Source: Streptomyces sp. NBC_01478
Lineage (GTDB): Bacteria > Actinomycetota > Actinomycetes > Streptomycetales > Streptomycetaceae
Assembly (NCBI RefSeq): GCF_036227225.1
Contig: NZ_CP109444.1
Location: 12,060,817-12,124,816, forward strand
Direction: 5' to 3'
Length of the DNA stretch: 64,000 nucleotides
Every line of letters starts with the position of its first letter. The stretch's first letter is position 1. A model generated the notes under the pieces. It worked only from the letters and a program-made list of their open reading frames with translations, ran no database searches and had not been told where the DNA came from. The position numbers and the translations under genes were made by a program. Shown piece by piece: positions 44,099-52,954 of the stretch.

Positions 44099-45607
44099 CT
44101 AGAACTGCTGGCTCGCGATTTTGTTGAAGGTCGTCTGGTAGGCCTCTAGTGCAGCCCGGGCGCGGTCCTTGTCGCCGCCGAACAACCCACTGGTGAGAGG
44201 GCCCCATTGGGCACCTTGAGTCTCGTCCTCGTGCACGAGGTCGGCAACTGCGTTGCCGTGGCTCTCGGACCGCCAGGTCGACCGCCCGTACCAGTGGGAG
44301 CGGCTCCACGACGGCTTCTGCGGGTTTGCGGCCGCACGCACGTTCACCACGTCTTGGGCGAGCAACCCGAGCACCGCTTCGGCCCGGTCGAACTCCGCGC
44401 TGTACGCGTCATCGTCTGGCCACTGGTCCGAGAAGATCGGGCGAAGGACGTGATGCAGCCACTCGGCAACCGGCGTGTGGTACATGCCGTCCCTGCGTTC
44501 CGTGAAGTCCTTCAACGCCTCGTCCAAGTCCCTTCCCGTCGTGGTGGCGCGGGCGAGGGCATTGGCAACCAAGCTCGCGGAGCCGCCGAACGGCTTGTGC
44601 GGATCGGTTGCTTCGATGATGGGTGTCGGCTTCTGCTCGTACTTGTCCCTGACCGACGGGTCGACGACGAGTGACTTGAGGCTGGCCCAGTTGCCGCTCG
44701 ATGCGCACGCGAGCGCGGCGGTCATGATGCCAACCATGCCCGGGAGGTGGCGGAGTTCGATGAGCGCCGCCTTCCCGCTCTCCGGTTTGGTCGCCGCCGC
44801 GACGAAGGAGCGAATGCCACTCGTCCACGGCGTCAACGATTCGGGCGTTCCCCAACGAGACGCCACCTGAAGCGACGCACAGAACGGCTCGGAGAGGGTC
44901 CAAAGGTCTTGTGCCTCCTCGGCGATACGAACGATCTGCTCCTCGTTCGTGCCGTCCAGCGGTCCGGTCAGCCGGCCCGTGTCTTTGAGGACTGCGAGCA
45001 CACGCTGGACTTCCTGCGAGACCAGGTCGTCCAACTCAATGCGCCGTGAGGGTTCGAGGAGCATCTCCTTGGTGAGTCGCTTGAGAAGGTCCGCCCGGTC
45101 CGCGGAGGCTGCCTGCTCGACGGCGGCGAGGGCGGTAGCCGGGTCGGGCCTTTTCTCACCGAGCAGGCGACTGATCGTGGTGACGAGCCTGGCCGCGTGG
45201 GCCATGTGGTCCTTGCCGAACAGGTCCGAGTAGTTGAGGTCGCTCAGCACACGTCCTGCCCCCAGGTCCCAGTCGGGGACGTCGCCCGCGTCGAGTCTCA
45301 CAGGGATCAGCCAGACGCGTCCGGGTGGCATCTGGCGGAACTCCTCGACGGCGAGGGCGAGTTCCTCGTTCATGTAGGACTTGTCCTTGGCCCGGGAGCT
45401 GTCCGAGAAGCAGGCCAGGAAGACGAGTGATCTGTCTCTGACCGCCGCCCGGATCTTGGCTCTCCAGGCATCGCCCGGCCCGAGGTCCTTGCGGTCGCGC
45501 CAGTACGGGATCTGGGCCGCCTCCAGGACAGCGCAGAGGCCGTCCACCTGATCCGAGTCCTCACGGACGTAGGAGATGAAGACGTGTTTGGCTACTTCGT
45601 CGTTCAT
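44099..45607 (-). CDS. TIR-domain effector-like protein
   Basis: In this 502-residue protein residues 5-140 are a TIR domain: KHVFISYVREDSDQV, IPYWRDRKDLGPGDAW, a hydrophobic SLVFLACFSDSS strand and KSYMNEELALAVEEF with the catalytic Glu at 81-82 used by NAD-cleaving TIRs. The remaining 360 residues are helical with no recognised sensor domain. It lacks an adjacent Thoeris partner (ThsA/ThsB) or STAND ATPase, so it may act alone or with the orphan genes around it. ATG at 45607 begins MNDEVAKHV; the frame stays open upstream but the TIR fold starts here. NADase activity is inferred. Confidence 0.82.
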   Translation of the reverse strand: MNDEVAKHVFISYVREDSDQVDGLCAVLEAAQIPYWRDRKDLGPGDAWRAKIRAAVRDRSLVFLACFSDSSRAKDKSYMNEELALAVEEFRQMPPGRVWLIPVRLDAGDVPDWDLGAGRVLSDLNYSDLFGKDHMAHAARLVTTISRLLGEKRPDPATALAAVEQAASADRADLLKRLTKEMLLEPSRRIELDDLVSQEVQRVLAVLKDTGRLTGPLDGTNEEQIVRIAEEAQDLWTLSEPFCASLQVASRWGTPESLTPWTSGIRSFVAAATKPESGKAALIELRHLPGMVGIMTAALACASSGNWASLKSLVVDPSVRDKYEQKPTPIIEATDPHKPFGGSASLVANALARATTTGRDLDEALKDFTERRDGMYHTPVAEWLHHVLRPIFSDQWPDDDAYSAEFDRAEAVLGLLAQDVVNVRAAANPQKPSWSRSHWYGRSTWRSESHGNAVADLVHEDETQGAQWGPLTSGLFGGDKDRARAALEAYQTTFNKIASQQF

Positions 45608-45679
45608 GCGTCGGATGATAAGTCCCAGCTCTGACACTGATGAGTTGCGTGGGAGCAGGCTCAGCCGGCGACTGTTGCT

Positions 45680-46362
45680 GTGGGGCCAGCCCGGAAGTTG
45701 TGGAAGGCGGCCGCGATCGAGAAGGCGCGCCCGCACCTGGCAGGCCGCGGCCTGCGGGCCGGCAGGTCCGTATCCCGGCCCTCCCTGGGACAGGCATTGA
45801 CCCGGCTGAGCCTGCGGGCCGGCCAGCCCTCGTACAGCGCCATCGAGCGGGCGACCGGCGCCGACGGGCACCGGGTGCCGCGTTCGACGGCCCACCTGTC
45901 CTGGGCGGGGACATCCTGCCCAGCCGTGAGCAGTTGGCCGCGCTCCTGAAAGCCTTCGACGTGCCCGCCGGCGAGTGGCAGGCGGTCCTCGACCGTATTG
46001 AGCACCACCTGCAGCCGCCAGAACTGCCCATGAGAGGGGGGTATACATGCGCGGATGGCGACCCGGTCGTGCAGGAGTACCTGGAACGCCGCGAGCGCGA
46101 CGGGGAGATCAAGCGCCGCACCGGGCAGGTCCATCCGGACGAGACGTACGAGGACTACGAGGAACGGATGTGCGAGAGGGCGTATCGGCAGGCTGTGGAC
46201 GACTGGCTGTACGAGGACTACGACGAACCCGAGGGTGACGACGAGCCGGAGGACGAGGCCCAGAAGCAAGCGCGGGCCGCTGAGCAGGCCGCCTTCCGAG
46301 CCCAGTTGAAGGTCTTGGTAGAGCGCGCCACCCCCACGGGGCAGGTTGCCCATGGAGCCTGA
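45680..46362 (+). pseudogene. Frameshifted XRE-type HTH protein
   Basis: Two frames must be joined. The first gives LTRLSLRAGQPSYSAIERATGADGHRVPRSTAH (in pieces: LRAGQPSYSAIERATG, VPRSTAH), the first HTH helices. The second gives LGGDILPSREQLAALLKAFDVP and a long helical tail (VLDRIEHHLQPPELP... VHPDETYEDYEERM). The switch is near 45885-45900, where one base is missing or extra. Either the gene is broken or the assembly has an indel. It is the last gene before the telomere-type operon on the same strand. Confidence 0.5.
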
Positions 46363-46456
46363 CGGCTCCCGGACCACCTGTCTGCCGCCTTCCGCCCATT
46401 GCCAACCATCCTCCCGGGCAGGACCGGGCGGGATCACCCGCGACGCCAACCCTGGC

Positions 46457-46519
46457 GTTACATAATTCGCGCCAATGTTATGTACCGTCAGCTAGGATGG
46501 GTGGCAGCGTTACATTTTT
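46457..46519 (+). promoter_or_regulatory. Cluster of TTACATAA-type sites upstream of the Tap-like gene
   Basis: GTTACATAATT (46457-46467), ATGTTATGTACC (46475-46486, inverted) and GTTACATTTTT (46509-46519) sit 100-165 bp before the GTG at 46621 in otherwise GC-rich DNA. The same motif occurs in the last 300 bp of the window. They may be both promoter elements and binding sites for the encoded proteins. Confidence 0.6.
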
Positions 46520-46620
46520 GGCGGCATGGTCGTTCCGCATCCTGCTGGCGGCCGCTGCCGAGCCGACTGCCCGACCTTCCCCTCGCAACCCGCTTGCCGC
46601 TTCTGCTTTGGAGTCCCAGG

Positions 46621-49600
46621 GTGCCCTCCTCGCGTTCATCCCACACCGCCGGTGAGGCGTCTTCCGGCGCTGCCGTGCCGGACAACCCCGCCGAAGCCCT
46701 GACCGAGCCGTCCGACCAGGCTCCGCGCTGGGCGGGTAATCGGCCTCTGAGCTTCCCGACACCTCCCATCCCGTCCGCAGCGGCCAGGACAGCCTCCGAG
46801 GACGCCGGCCGCCGACACGGCGAGGACAGTCAACCCGAGTCAGTTGAGGGCTCGTTGGACGAGCCGGGAACAGCGGCCGCCCCTGACGCGGAAACACCCC
46901 ACGTCCCGACGACGCTGCACGAGGCCCGCAGCAAGCTCCGGCAGATGATCGACGCAGCCATCCAGGGGGAACCCACACCCCTGACGCGCGGCCCGCACCA
47001 TGCACTGCTCACCACCCCCGCCCACGCGACCGAACTGGGCTGGGACCTCACCCAAGCCACCACCCACAGTGTTGCGGACGCCCGCAAAAAGCTCGGGGAT
47101 CTGATCCAGTACGGCGCCGAGGGCCATCCCCAGGTGCTGTGCCGCCACAAGACCCCCGTCGCCGTCCTGCTCCCCGCAGCCGCGGACGGCACCCCCACCC
47201 CGCCCGCACCTCAAGCCGAGCCCGCACCCGACACAGCAGCTCCGGCTGCAACAGCAGCCCCGGACTCCACCACACCACCCCCTGAGGGCCAGCAAGCAGT
47301 CCAGAACCCCCTTCCGACCGCAACAGCAGCCGAAGCAGAAGCCGTCAAAGACCTCGTACCCGCGCCGACAACTACCCCTGCCGAAGCGGCCACTACACCC
47401 ACCACGCCCTCAGAACCCCTGCCGGAACCGGCCCCGGCAGCCCAAGACACGCCTGCACCCGCCCACACGCCGCCCGCCTCACCCGGCATCCCCCCAGCCA
47501 CACCCACTGGCTCGCCAGCCGCTAACGCTCCAACCCCTGCCACCCCCACACCCGGCCCTCCGGCCCTCCGGCACCCGGTCACACCGACGGCCGCCCTCCC
47601 CGCAGCCTCCTCGGCCCCGCCCGAGCTGGGCCCGCCCCAGCCGGGCCCGCTGGCCCCTGTTCCGGCGACGCCCAGTACCGGCCACGAGACAGCCATCCCG
47701 GCCAGCGGCCCACCAGTCATCACTGCGCCGCGCACCCCGCGACGGCTGGCCGCACTCGCCCAGGCCCTGGACACCGTCCTTCCCGCCACCGTCCCCGCCG
47801 GTGAAACCCCCACCCCCACATCCTTGATGGGCCTCCCGACGGGCATCCGTACCCTGGACGACGCCCTCGGCGGCCTCCAGCCCGGCCGCTTCTATCTCGT
47901 CGCCGCCGCCCCAGGCGCCGGATCCAGCCTGATCGCCACCGCCGCCGCACGCACCAGCGCCCTCGACCAGCACCAACCCGTCCTGTATGCCGCATCCGGA
48001 CTCACCCGAGCCGACATCGCCGCACGCATCGTCGCCGCGCACCTGCCTGTCGACTACCGCCGCCTGCGAGCCGGCCGCCTTACCCCCACCGAGCAGGACG
48101 ACACCGCAGCCCTCCACCACCACCTCGCCTCAGCCCCGCTGTACATCGACGACGGCACCGACCTGACCACCGACGCGATCGCCGAAAGCGTCCCGGACCT
48201 GCCCGGCCTGGCCCTCGTCGTGGTCGATCGTCTGCAGACCACCGAAGACCCCCGAGTGCCGCTGTCCGGCCCGGTCCAGATCACTGACGCCGCCCAGGCC
48301 CTCGCTCATCTGGCCCGCACCCACGAGCTCCCCGTCCTCGCCGCCGTCGACACCGACGACCCCCAGCTGATCGCCGCGCTCAGCCTCGACATCACCATCA
48401 TCCTGACCCGCGACGCCGACCAGATCCACGCCACCATCACCGAACGCGACCTCGGCCCGCAGGCCACCCTCACTCTCCACGCCGACCTTGCCCACGCCCG
48501 CATCACCGACCCGGCCACCCCCTACGCCAGCCCCACCACCCCAGCGCCGCCACCGGCCGCGAGCCTGCACACCCCCGCACAGCCCCCGCAGGTGCCACTC
48601 CCCGCCCCCACCAGCCCACCCCCGGACCCCACGCCCACCCAGCCCGCCCCGACAGCCCACACCGCCGCCGCCCGCAGGCCATCGCCCCGCCCCGCCACCG
48701 CCCCACCTCCGTCCGAGGGCGGCTACGCAAACCGGGACTACAGCTACTTCACCGGCATGATCACCCGCGCTGTCGACGAAGCCCTCCACGACCATGACGG
48801 TGACATCACCGCCGCAACCGAAGCCCTGGTGAAAAAGGCCGTACCGAACGCAATGGCCCTGTTCGAAGCAACCCGCGTCGGCGGAAATTACGAGCACACC
48901 GTCTATCCGGAAACCCTCGAATTCCTCCGAAAGAAAACCAAGGACGGCGCCGACGAAATCTGGGAAGGCCGCCACAACTGGACCAACACCCACCTCACGG
49001 ACGCCCTGCAAAACGGCACTCACCCCCCGATCACCGTCAACGCCCTCGACACCAACGCCAGCTTCCTGTCCGCCTTCAAGACCCACCTGCCCATCGGCGC
49101 CCTCATCCACGACCCCCACGGTGGCTTCGACCCCAAACGCTCCGGCGTCTACCACCTCCCCACCCGCCCCACCTGGCACCACACCGACCTGCCCGACCCC
49201 ATCGGCAACCGCCGCGAAGACGGCCCCGTCCTCCTCGACGACGCCACCATCCGCCTCCTCATCCGCTGCGCCCGCCTCGGCCTGTGCGAGGCCCCACACA
49301 TCACCGAATGCTGGACCTCCGGCACCAGCGAAGGCCTCCTGGAAAAATTCCGCCGAGTCCTGACCGAGGCCCGCACAAACGCGATCAAGGCCGATGACAT
49401 GGTGACCGTCGAATACATCAAATCCATGTACTCGAAATTCACCTCCACCATCGGAGAATCAAGCGTCAACCGCGACATCCGCCGACCCGACTGGATGCAC
49501 ATCATCCGCTCCCAGGCATTCGCTAACCTCTGGTATAAATCCCACCGGGCCCACGGCAACGGCCTGACCGTTGTCCGCGTCCGCGGCACCGACGAACTGC

Positions 49601-49701
49601 ACGTTGCCGGCGACTGGCGCACGGTATTCACCGAAGGCCGCCTCACCACCCAGATGAAACAAAAAGACCAGTACCCCCTGCCGAGGAAGAGCGCCCGATA
49701 G
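46621..49701 (+). CDS. Tap-like telomere-associated protein with DnaB-like and polymerase-like domains
   Basis: From GTG 46621 (GGAG at 7 bp) there are 1026 residues. Residues 95-187 hold two Phd/YefM-like units (TTLHEARSKLRQMI and SVADARKKLGDLIQYGAEGH). Residues 190-400 are a disordered Pro/Ala linker. Residues about 400-640 are a DnaB/KaiC-like RecA fold (TGIRTLDDALGGLQPGRFY, P-loop APGAGSSL, Walker B LVVVDRLQ). Residues 645-715 are a second linker, and about 715-1026 is a C-terminal domain. In this domain LDTNASFLSAF (Asp810) resembles polymerase motif A and RVRGTDELHV (Asp991) motif C; archetypal Tap, as I remember it, has LDVNTAFL and LSD in these places. The P-loop Lys is absent. The stop is followed at once by the tpg-like ATG. 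A telomere replication role is inferred. Confidence 0.65.
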   Translation: MPSSRSSHTAGEASSGAAVPDNPAEALTEPSDQAPRWAGNRPLSFPTPPIPSAAARTASEDAGRRHGEDSQPESVEGSLDEPGTAAAPDAETPHVPTTLHEARSKLRQMIDAAIQGEPTPLTRGPHHALLTTPAHATELGWDLTQATTHSVADARKKLGDLIQYGAEGHPQVLCRHKTPVAVLLPAAADGTPTPPAPQAEPAPDTAAPAATAAPDSTTPPPEGQQAVQNPLPTATAAEAEAVKDLVPAPTTTPAEAATTPTTPSEPLPEPAPAAQDTPAPAHTPPASPGIPPATPTGSPAANAPTPATPTPGPPALRHPVTPTAALPAASSAPPELGPPQPGPLAPVPATPSTGHETAIPASGPPVITAPRTPRRLAALAQALDTVLPATVPAGETPTPTSLMGLPTGIRTLDDALGGLQPGRFYLVAAAPGAGSSLIATAAARTSALDQHQPVLYAASGLTRADIAARIVAAHLPVDYRRLRAGRLTPTEQDDTAALHHHLASAPLYIDDGTDLTTDAIAESVPDLPGLALVVVDRLQTTEDPRVPLSGPVQITDAAQALAHLARTHELPVLAAVDTDDPQLIAALSLDITIILTRDADQIHATITERDLGPQATLTLHADLAHARITDPATPYASPTTPAPPPAASLHTPAQPPQVPLPAPTSPPPDPTPTQPAPTAHTAAARRPSPRPATAPPPSEGGYANRDYSYFTGMITRAVDEALHDHDGDITAATEALVKKAVPNAMALFEATRVGGNYEHTVYPETLEFLRKKTKDGADEIWEGRHNWTNTHLTDALQNGTHPPITVNALDTNASFLSAFKTHLPIGALIHDPHGGFDPKRSGVYHLPTRPTWHHTDLPDPIGNRREDGPVLLDDATIRLLIRCARLGLCEAPHITECWTSGTSEGLLEKFRRVLTEARTNAIKADDMVTVEYIKSMYSKFTSTIGESSVNRDIRRPDWMHIIRSQAFANLWYKSHRAHGNGLTVVRVRGTDELHVAGDWRTVFTEGRLTTQMKQKDQYPLPRKSAR

Positions 49702-50322
49702 ATGTCGACCGACGGATGGAAGAATTTCGGCAACTACGGTGCAGACCGCGACCCGGGAAACGTCCACGGCAAAGTCGCCCTCGCCCGGGCACTCGAAGAC
49801 GCCCTCGAACGCATGATCATCGACGGCGGAATCAAATCCCCAGTCGACACCCGCCGCGGCCTGAAAGCCCGCATGCGCTACCTCACCACCACCAAAGGCG
49901 GCCCCCAAGCCCTGGCCGACGCCGGCATCCACGCCGCCCCCGCCACGATCCGCGCCTGGACCCGCGGCACCCAGCGCCCACGCCCGGCCAACCTCGAAGC
50001 GATCGACACCGCCTACTGGAACCTAAGAGCCCACAACGTGCTCACCAACCCCGGCGCCCTCAAGCAACACCTCAACCGCAGCGGCCGCGGTACCCGCATC
50101 GAGATCCACCCCGTCAACCAGACCACCGTCGACGAGCCACGCCGCCGAGACAACCTGAGGATCCAGCACCGGCAGGTCCGCTACATCTGGGACGACGCCG
50201 TCGACGCCCTCGTCGCCAGCGACCTGAACACCCTGGAAGACCTCTGGGACGACGTCATCGCAGAACTCGACTCCGACTGGGGCGCCTACACCTACGTCTC
50301 CTACATCGGCATCGGAGCCTGA
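49702..50322 (+). CDS. Tpg-like telomere terminal protein
   Basis: The 206-residue protein has a helix-turn-helix around 65-100 (QALADAGIHAAPATIRAWTRGTQRPRPANLEAI, quoted in pieces: AGIHAAPATIRAWTRG, RPRPANLEAI) followed by a Lys/Arg-rich section and an acidic C-terminus ending DWGAYTYVSYIGIGA. Streptomyces Tpg proteins have about 185 residues with a similar HTH (SQRTVQRWVKG...SPANAEKL) and Tyr/Thr/Ser near the end that bond covalently to the telomere DNA. The gene starts directly after the Tap-like stop, the same order as tap-tpg. Sequence similarity to Tpg is limited, so this is a strong structural analogy rather than a certain homologue. Confidence 0.6.
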   Translation: MSTDGWKNFGNYGADRDPGNVHGKVALARALEDALERMIIDGGIKSPVDTRRGLKARMRYLTTTKGGPQALADAGIHAAPATIRAWTRGTQRPRPANLEAIDTAYWNLRAHNVLTNPGALKQHLNRSGRGTRIEIHPVNQTTVDEPRRRDNLRIQHRQVRYIWDDAVDALVASDLNTLEDLWDDVIAELDSDWGAYTYVSYIGIGA

Positions 50323-50329
50323 CACGACC

Positions 50330-50480
50330 GTGATGGTCTGCGGGGGAGTGTCAGTTGGTCCTCGTCGTCTGAGCGTCAACGGCGCAGGTGCGTTGACCTG
50401 GTTGTTGACGCTGGAGGGTGATGCTCACTCGTTGCTGGCATGAGTGATGAAGGGCCATGTCATTTTCACGCCGACCACCA
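50330..50480 (+). repeat. Dispersed 150-bp repeat, copy 1
   Basis: This element recurs at 59386 and, shortened, at 63340. It contains an inverted repeat AGCGTCAAC/GTTGACGCT and a 36-codon frame (50333-50443: MVCGGVSVGPRRLSVNG..., ending DAHSLLA). Copies 1 and 2 differ mainly at third positions of this frame. It starts 8 bp after the tpg-like stop and fuses on its right to a truncated MFS gene. Confidence 0.85.
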
Positions 50481-50788
50481 CCATCAGCATGACCGTATGG
50501 TCCGGCCTGGTGCAGGAGCGCATCCCGGCCGACCGGCTGAGCCGGGCACTGTCGTACGCGACGCTCGGGCAGCTCGTTCCCGTGCCGTTCGGCTACCTCG
50601 CGGCGGGCCCGCTCTCCCGCATGGTCGGCGTCCGGACCACCCTCGCGGGCGGCGCCCTGGTGATCGTGGGCGCCGCCGTCGTGCCGCGGCTGGTCCGTCA
50701 GATCCGCGCCCTGGCCGGGGCCGGGCAGTCCGCGCACGAGCCGGTGGCCACGGAGGGGTCCGGGCTGCCGGCACGGGCGCCGAGGTAG
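50470..50788 (+). pseudogene. C-terminal piece of an MFS transporter
   Basis: Frame residues GLVQERIPADRLSRALSYATLGQLVPVPFGYLAAGPLS (quoted as GLVQERIPADRLSRALS and PVPFGYLAAGPLS) and GGALVIVGAAVVPRLVRQIRAL match the last two or three transmembrane helices of a DHA-type major-facilitator transporter. The rest is missing; the repeat forms the break. It cannot encode a functional carrier. Confidence 0.65.
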
Positions 50789-50821
50789 AACGCACGGGCC
50801 ACCTCGACCGCCCCGCCGAAG

Positions 50822-51121
50822 TCACGGAACGCGCGGTCGCGGGCCCCAGCGTCCAGCACCGGCCACCCCGCACACACGAGGACTCGACCTCCCACGCCCA
50901 CCAGTTGACGCCGAGGCGGCCTGACACTCATCTCGGGGCGGACCGTACGTCGGGACCTGGTCGTAGGACACCCCCGTGACCGGATGAACTTGTTCCGGGT
51001 TCAGCCACACCCGGTACTCGCGCGGTTCGACCTTCTCCGTCACACCGTCCATGGCCCGCATGGGCAGGCCGACCCAGTACTTCCAGCTGCGGATGGTGCG
51101 ACGCGCTGTGGGGGTGGACAT
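50822..51121 (-). CDS. Small hypothetical protein after the Mrr-like gene
   Basis: This 99-codon frame begins 9 bp beyond the Mrr-like stop on the same strand. The central part (RAMDGVTEKVEPREYRVWLNPEQVHPVTGVSYD, in pieces: EKVEPREYRVWLNPEQ, HPVTGVSYDQVP) has coding character; the end is low-complexity and probably read-through of rearranged DNA near the MFS fragment. It may be a truncated fifth member of the defence-type operon. Confidence 0.4.
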   Translation of the reverse strand: MSTPTARRTIRSWKYWVGLPMRAMDGVTEKVEPREYRVWLNPEQVHPVTGVSYDQVPTYGPPRDECQAASASTGGRGRSSPRVCGVAGAGRWGPRPRVP

Positions 51122-51130
51122 CCTCCGCCA

Positions 51131-52783
51131 TCACGCCGGCCGTTCGGGCCCGAGGTAGCGCACGGCCGGGAAGCGCTCGGCGATGCGCATCACCACGGTT
51201 GCGTGCCCGCGCGCGGCGAGGTCGCGCCGGGCCTCCTTCATGTTCAGGATCTTGTCCATGGTGTAGATCTCGGTGCAGGGACCGAGGTCGATCTGATGCT
51301 CGCCGAGGGTGAAGAGCATCCCCTCGTAGCCGGCGGTGACGCGGAACATCCCCGCGCGGATGTCCCCGAGTTGGATGAGGGCCTCGTTGCTGTCGACGCC
51401 CATGGACACCGTGTCGCCCCGCAGCACGATCTCTTCCCCGTCGAGCAGGGAGAGGATGTCCTTGACCTCACGCGCATCGTGCTTGGTGAAGTCATCGGGA
51501 ACGGGGAAGAAACGCCCGGTCCTGCTCTGCAGCCGCGTCAGGTCGTCGAAGGCATCGGCCCACAGCTGGGCTTCTCCCGGCTGCCAGCCCTGAGGTGTCA
51601 TGGTCGTGCTGATCGGTGCCCGCACCTGGCCGGCCGGCTGCCCGGCGAAGGCGAGTTCCATGAAGCGACCGGGCGTGGCCTGGCTGAGCAGCCGGAGCAC
51701 GGGCACCATCGTCTGCGGCATCGCCGCCTCGGGCGGCTGGAAGGAGAACTTCAGCTGTGCGGAGAGCTCGCGGTGGGTGTAGCGCAGCCGTACCCGCATC
51801 AACCCCGTCATGTCACTGCCGTGGAGGGTCCCGCCGTCCCTACCGCTCACCCGGTGCGTGAAGGACACGGGCAGGGAGGCGAGCGGAACGCCCGAGGGCT
51901 GCTGGACGATGACCTGCGCTTGCAGTGGAGGCGTCACCTCCTGCTGGGGCGAGGTGATGCGCACACCGCCCACCGCGATCCGCTCCAGCCCCAGCCCGGC
52001 GGGGCCCGACAGGGCGGCTTCGGCGAGGTTGTCCGCGCTCAGCTCCACCTCGCCGCCGAAGCGCATGGTCTCCTCGAACCGCAGCCTTCGGCGGGCCTCC
52101 TGCGGGTCTCCGTCGGCGAAGCGGACCCGGCCGGTGAACCGGATGGTGCCCTGCCCGTCCGGGTCGGGCCCCCGCGGCGTCAGGTGCACGACCGTCCGAC
52201 CGTCGGCGTCCAGGGAGGTATGCACCGCGTAGTGGGGGGAGATCTCCTGGACCCGCGCATGCAGTGCGCGGGCCCGTTCGACGTAGTCGGAGATCCCGCC
52301 GGCCAACGTGTCGCGTTCGGCACGCGCATCGGCGATGCACTCCAGGACGTAGCTCTCGGCCTCCTGCAGCGCGTAGCGCACCAGATCGGGATGGGCCGCC
52401 ACCTTCTCGTCCAGCCAGCTGCGCCCCCGCCACCGCCGTACGAAGGGGAACTTGACGCGCAGGCGGTCGAACCACTGCTGCTCGGCGGGGGTCGCATCGA
52501 TCGGTACGAGGAGATCCCAGTGGTCCGGCTGGTGACGAGCCGCCGACACCAGCGACCGCTCCACCTGCCTGCGGCGCACTGCGGTCATCCGGCCGGTGAA
52601 CGACTTCGCCTCGTACACGATCAGTTCGCCGTCGTCGGTGTACTCGAACAGGTCCCGGCCGCCGTCCCCGCCCGTCCCGTCGACCGCCTGTGCCCGCTCC
52701 CGCAGGCGCATCACCAGCAGCGTCACCAGGGACTCCGACAGGCTGGGGTTCTCGGCCAGCTTCTCCCACGGAACTCTCACCAC
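51131..52783 (-). CDS. Mrr-like restriction-type endonuclease protein
   Basis: The 550-residue protein has an N-terminal PD-(D/E)XK module: GDGGRDLFEYTDDGELIVYEAK with Asp44 and Glu58-x-Lys60, followed by the helical RRRQVERSLVSAARHQ. It is the Mrr-type core used against modified or foreign DNA. Residues about 130-550 form a long beta-rich region without recognised motifs, unlike the short winged-helix partner in normal Mrr, so target recognition may be different. It is the last large gene of a minus-strand cluster with a helicase-nuclease, a GIY-YIG-like protein and an orphan. A 243-bp spacer with a large hairpin separates it from the helicase gene. Confidence 0.75.
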   Translation of the reverse strand: MVRVPWEKLAENPSLSESLVTLLVMRLRERAQAVDGTGGDGGRDLFEYTDDGELIVYEAKSFTGRMTAVRRRQVERSLVSAARHQPDHWDLLVPIDATPAEQQWFDRLRVKFPFVRRWRGRSWLDEKVAAHPDLVRYALQEAESYVLECIADARAERDTLAGGISDYVERARALHARVQEISPHYAVHTSLDADGRTVVHLTPRGPDPDGQGTIRFTGRVRFADGDPQEARRRLRFEETMRFGGEVELSADNLAEAALSGPAGLGLERIAVGGVRITSPQQEVTPPLQAQVIVQQPSGVPLASLPVSFTHRVSGRDGGTLHGSDMTGLMRVRLRYTHRELSAQLKFSFQPPEAAMPQTMVPVLRLLSQATPGRFMELAFAGQPAGQVRAPISTTMTPQGWQPGEAQLWADAFDDLTRLQSRTGRFFPVPDDFTKHDAREVKDILSLLDGEEIVLRGDTVSMGVDSNEALIQLGDIRAGMFRVTAGYEGMLFTLGEHQIDLGPCTEIYTMDKILNMKEARRDLAARGHATVVMRIAERFPAVRYLGPERPA

Positions 52784-52954
52784 ACGCCCACCCTACGAAC
52801 CTCCTCTGACATTCCGCCCCGCCCAGCCGCCGAGTTCCCCGGCCCGCCACCGCCCTCCGGCCGCGGCGGGCCGGGCGAACGGTGCCGGGGCTGCCGACCG
52901 GTCACAGCTGTCCCTCATCGGGCCCGCCGGATACGTCCGCCGTACCTGCCTGTC

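Noticed and set aside
50330..50480. Calling the dispersed repeat a complete insertion sequence
   Set aside because: It has no transposase and no terminal inverted repeats flanked by target duplications that I can see; only a short frame and an inner palindrome.
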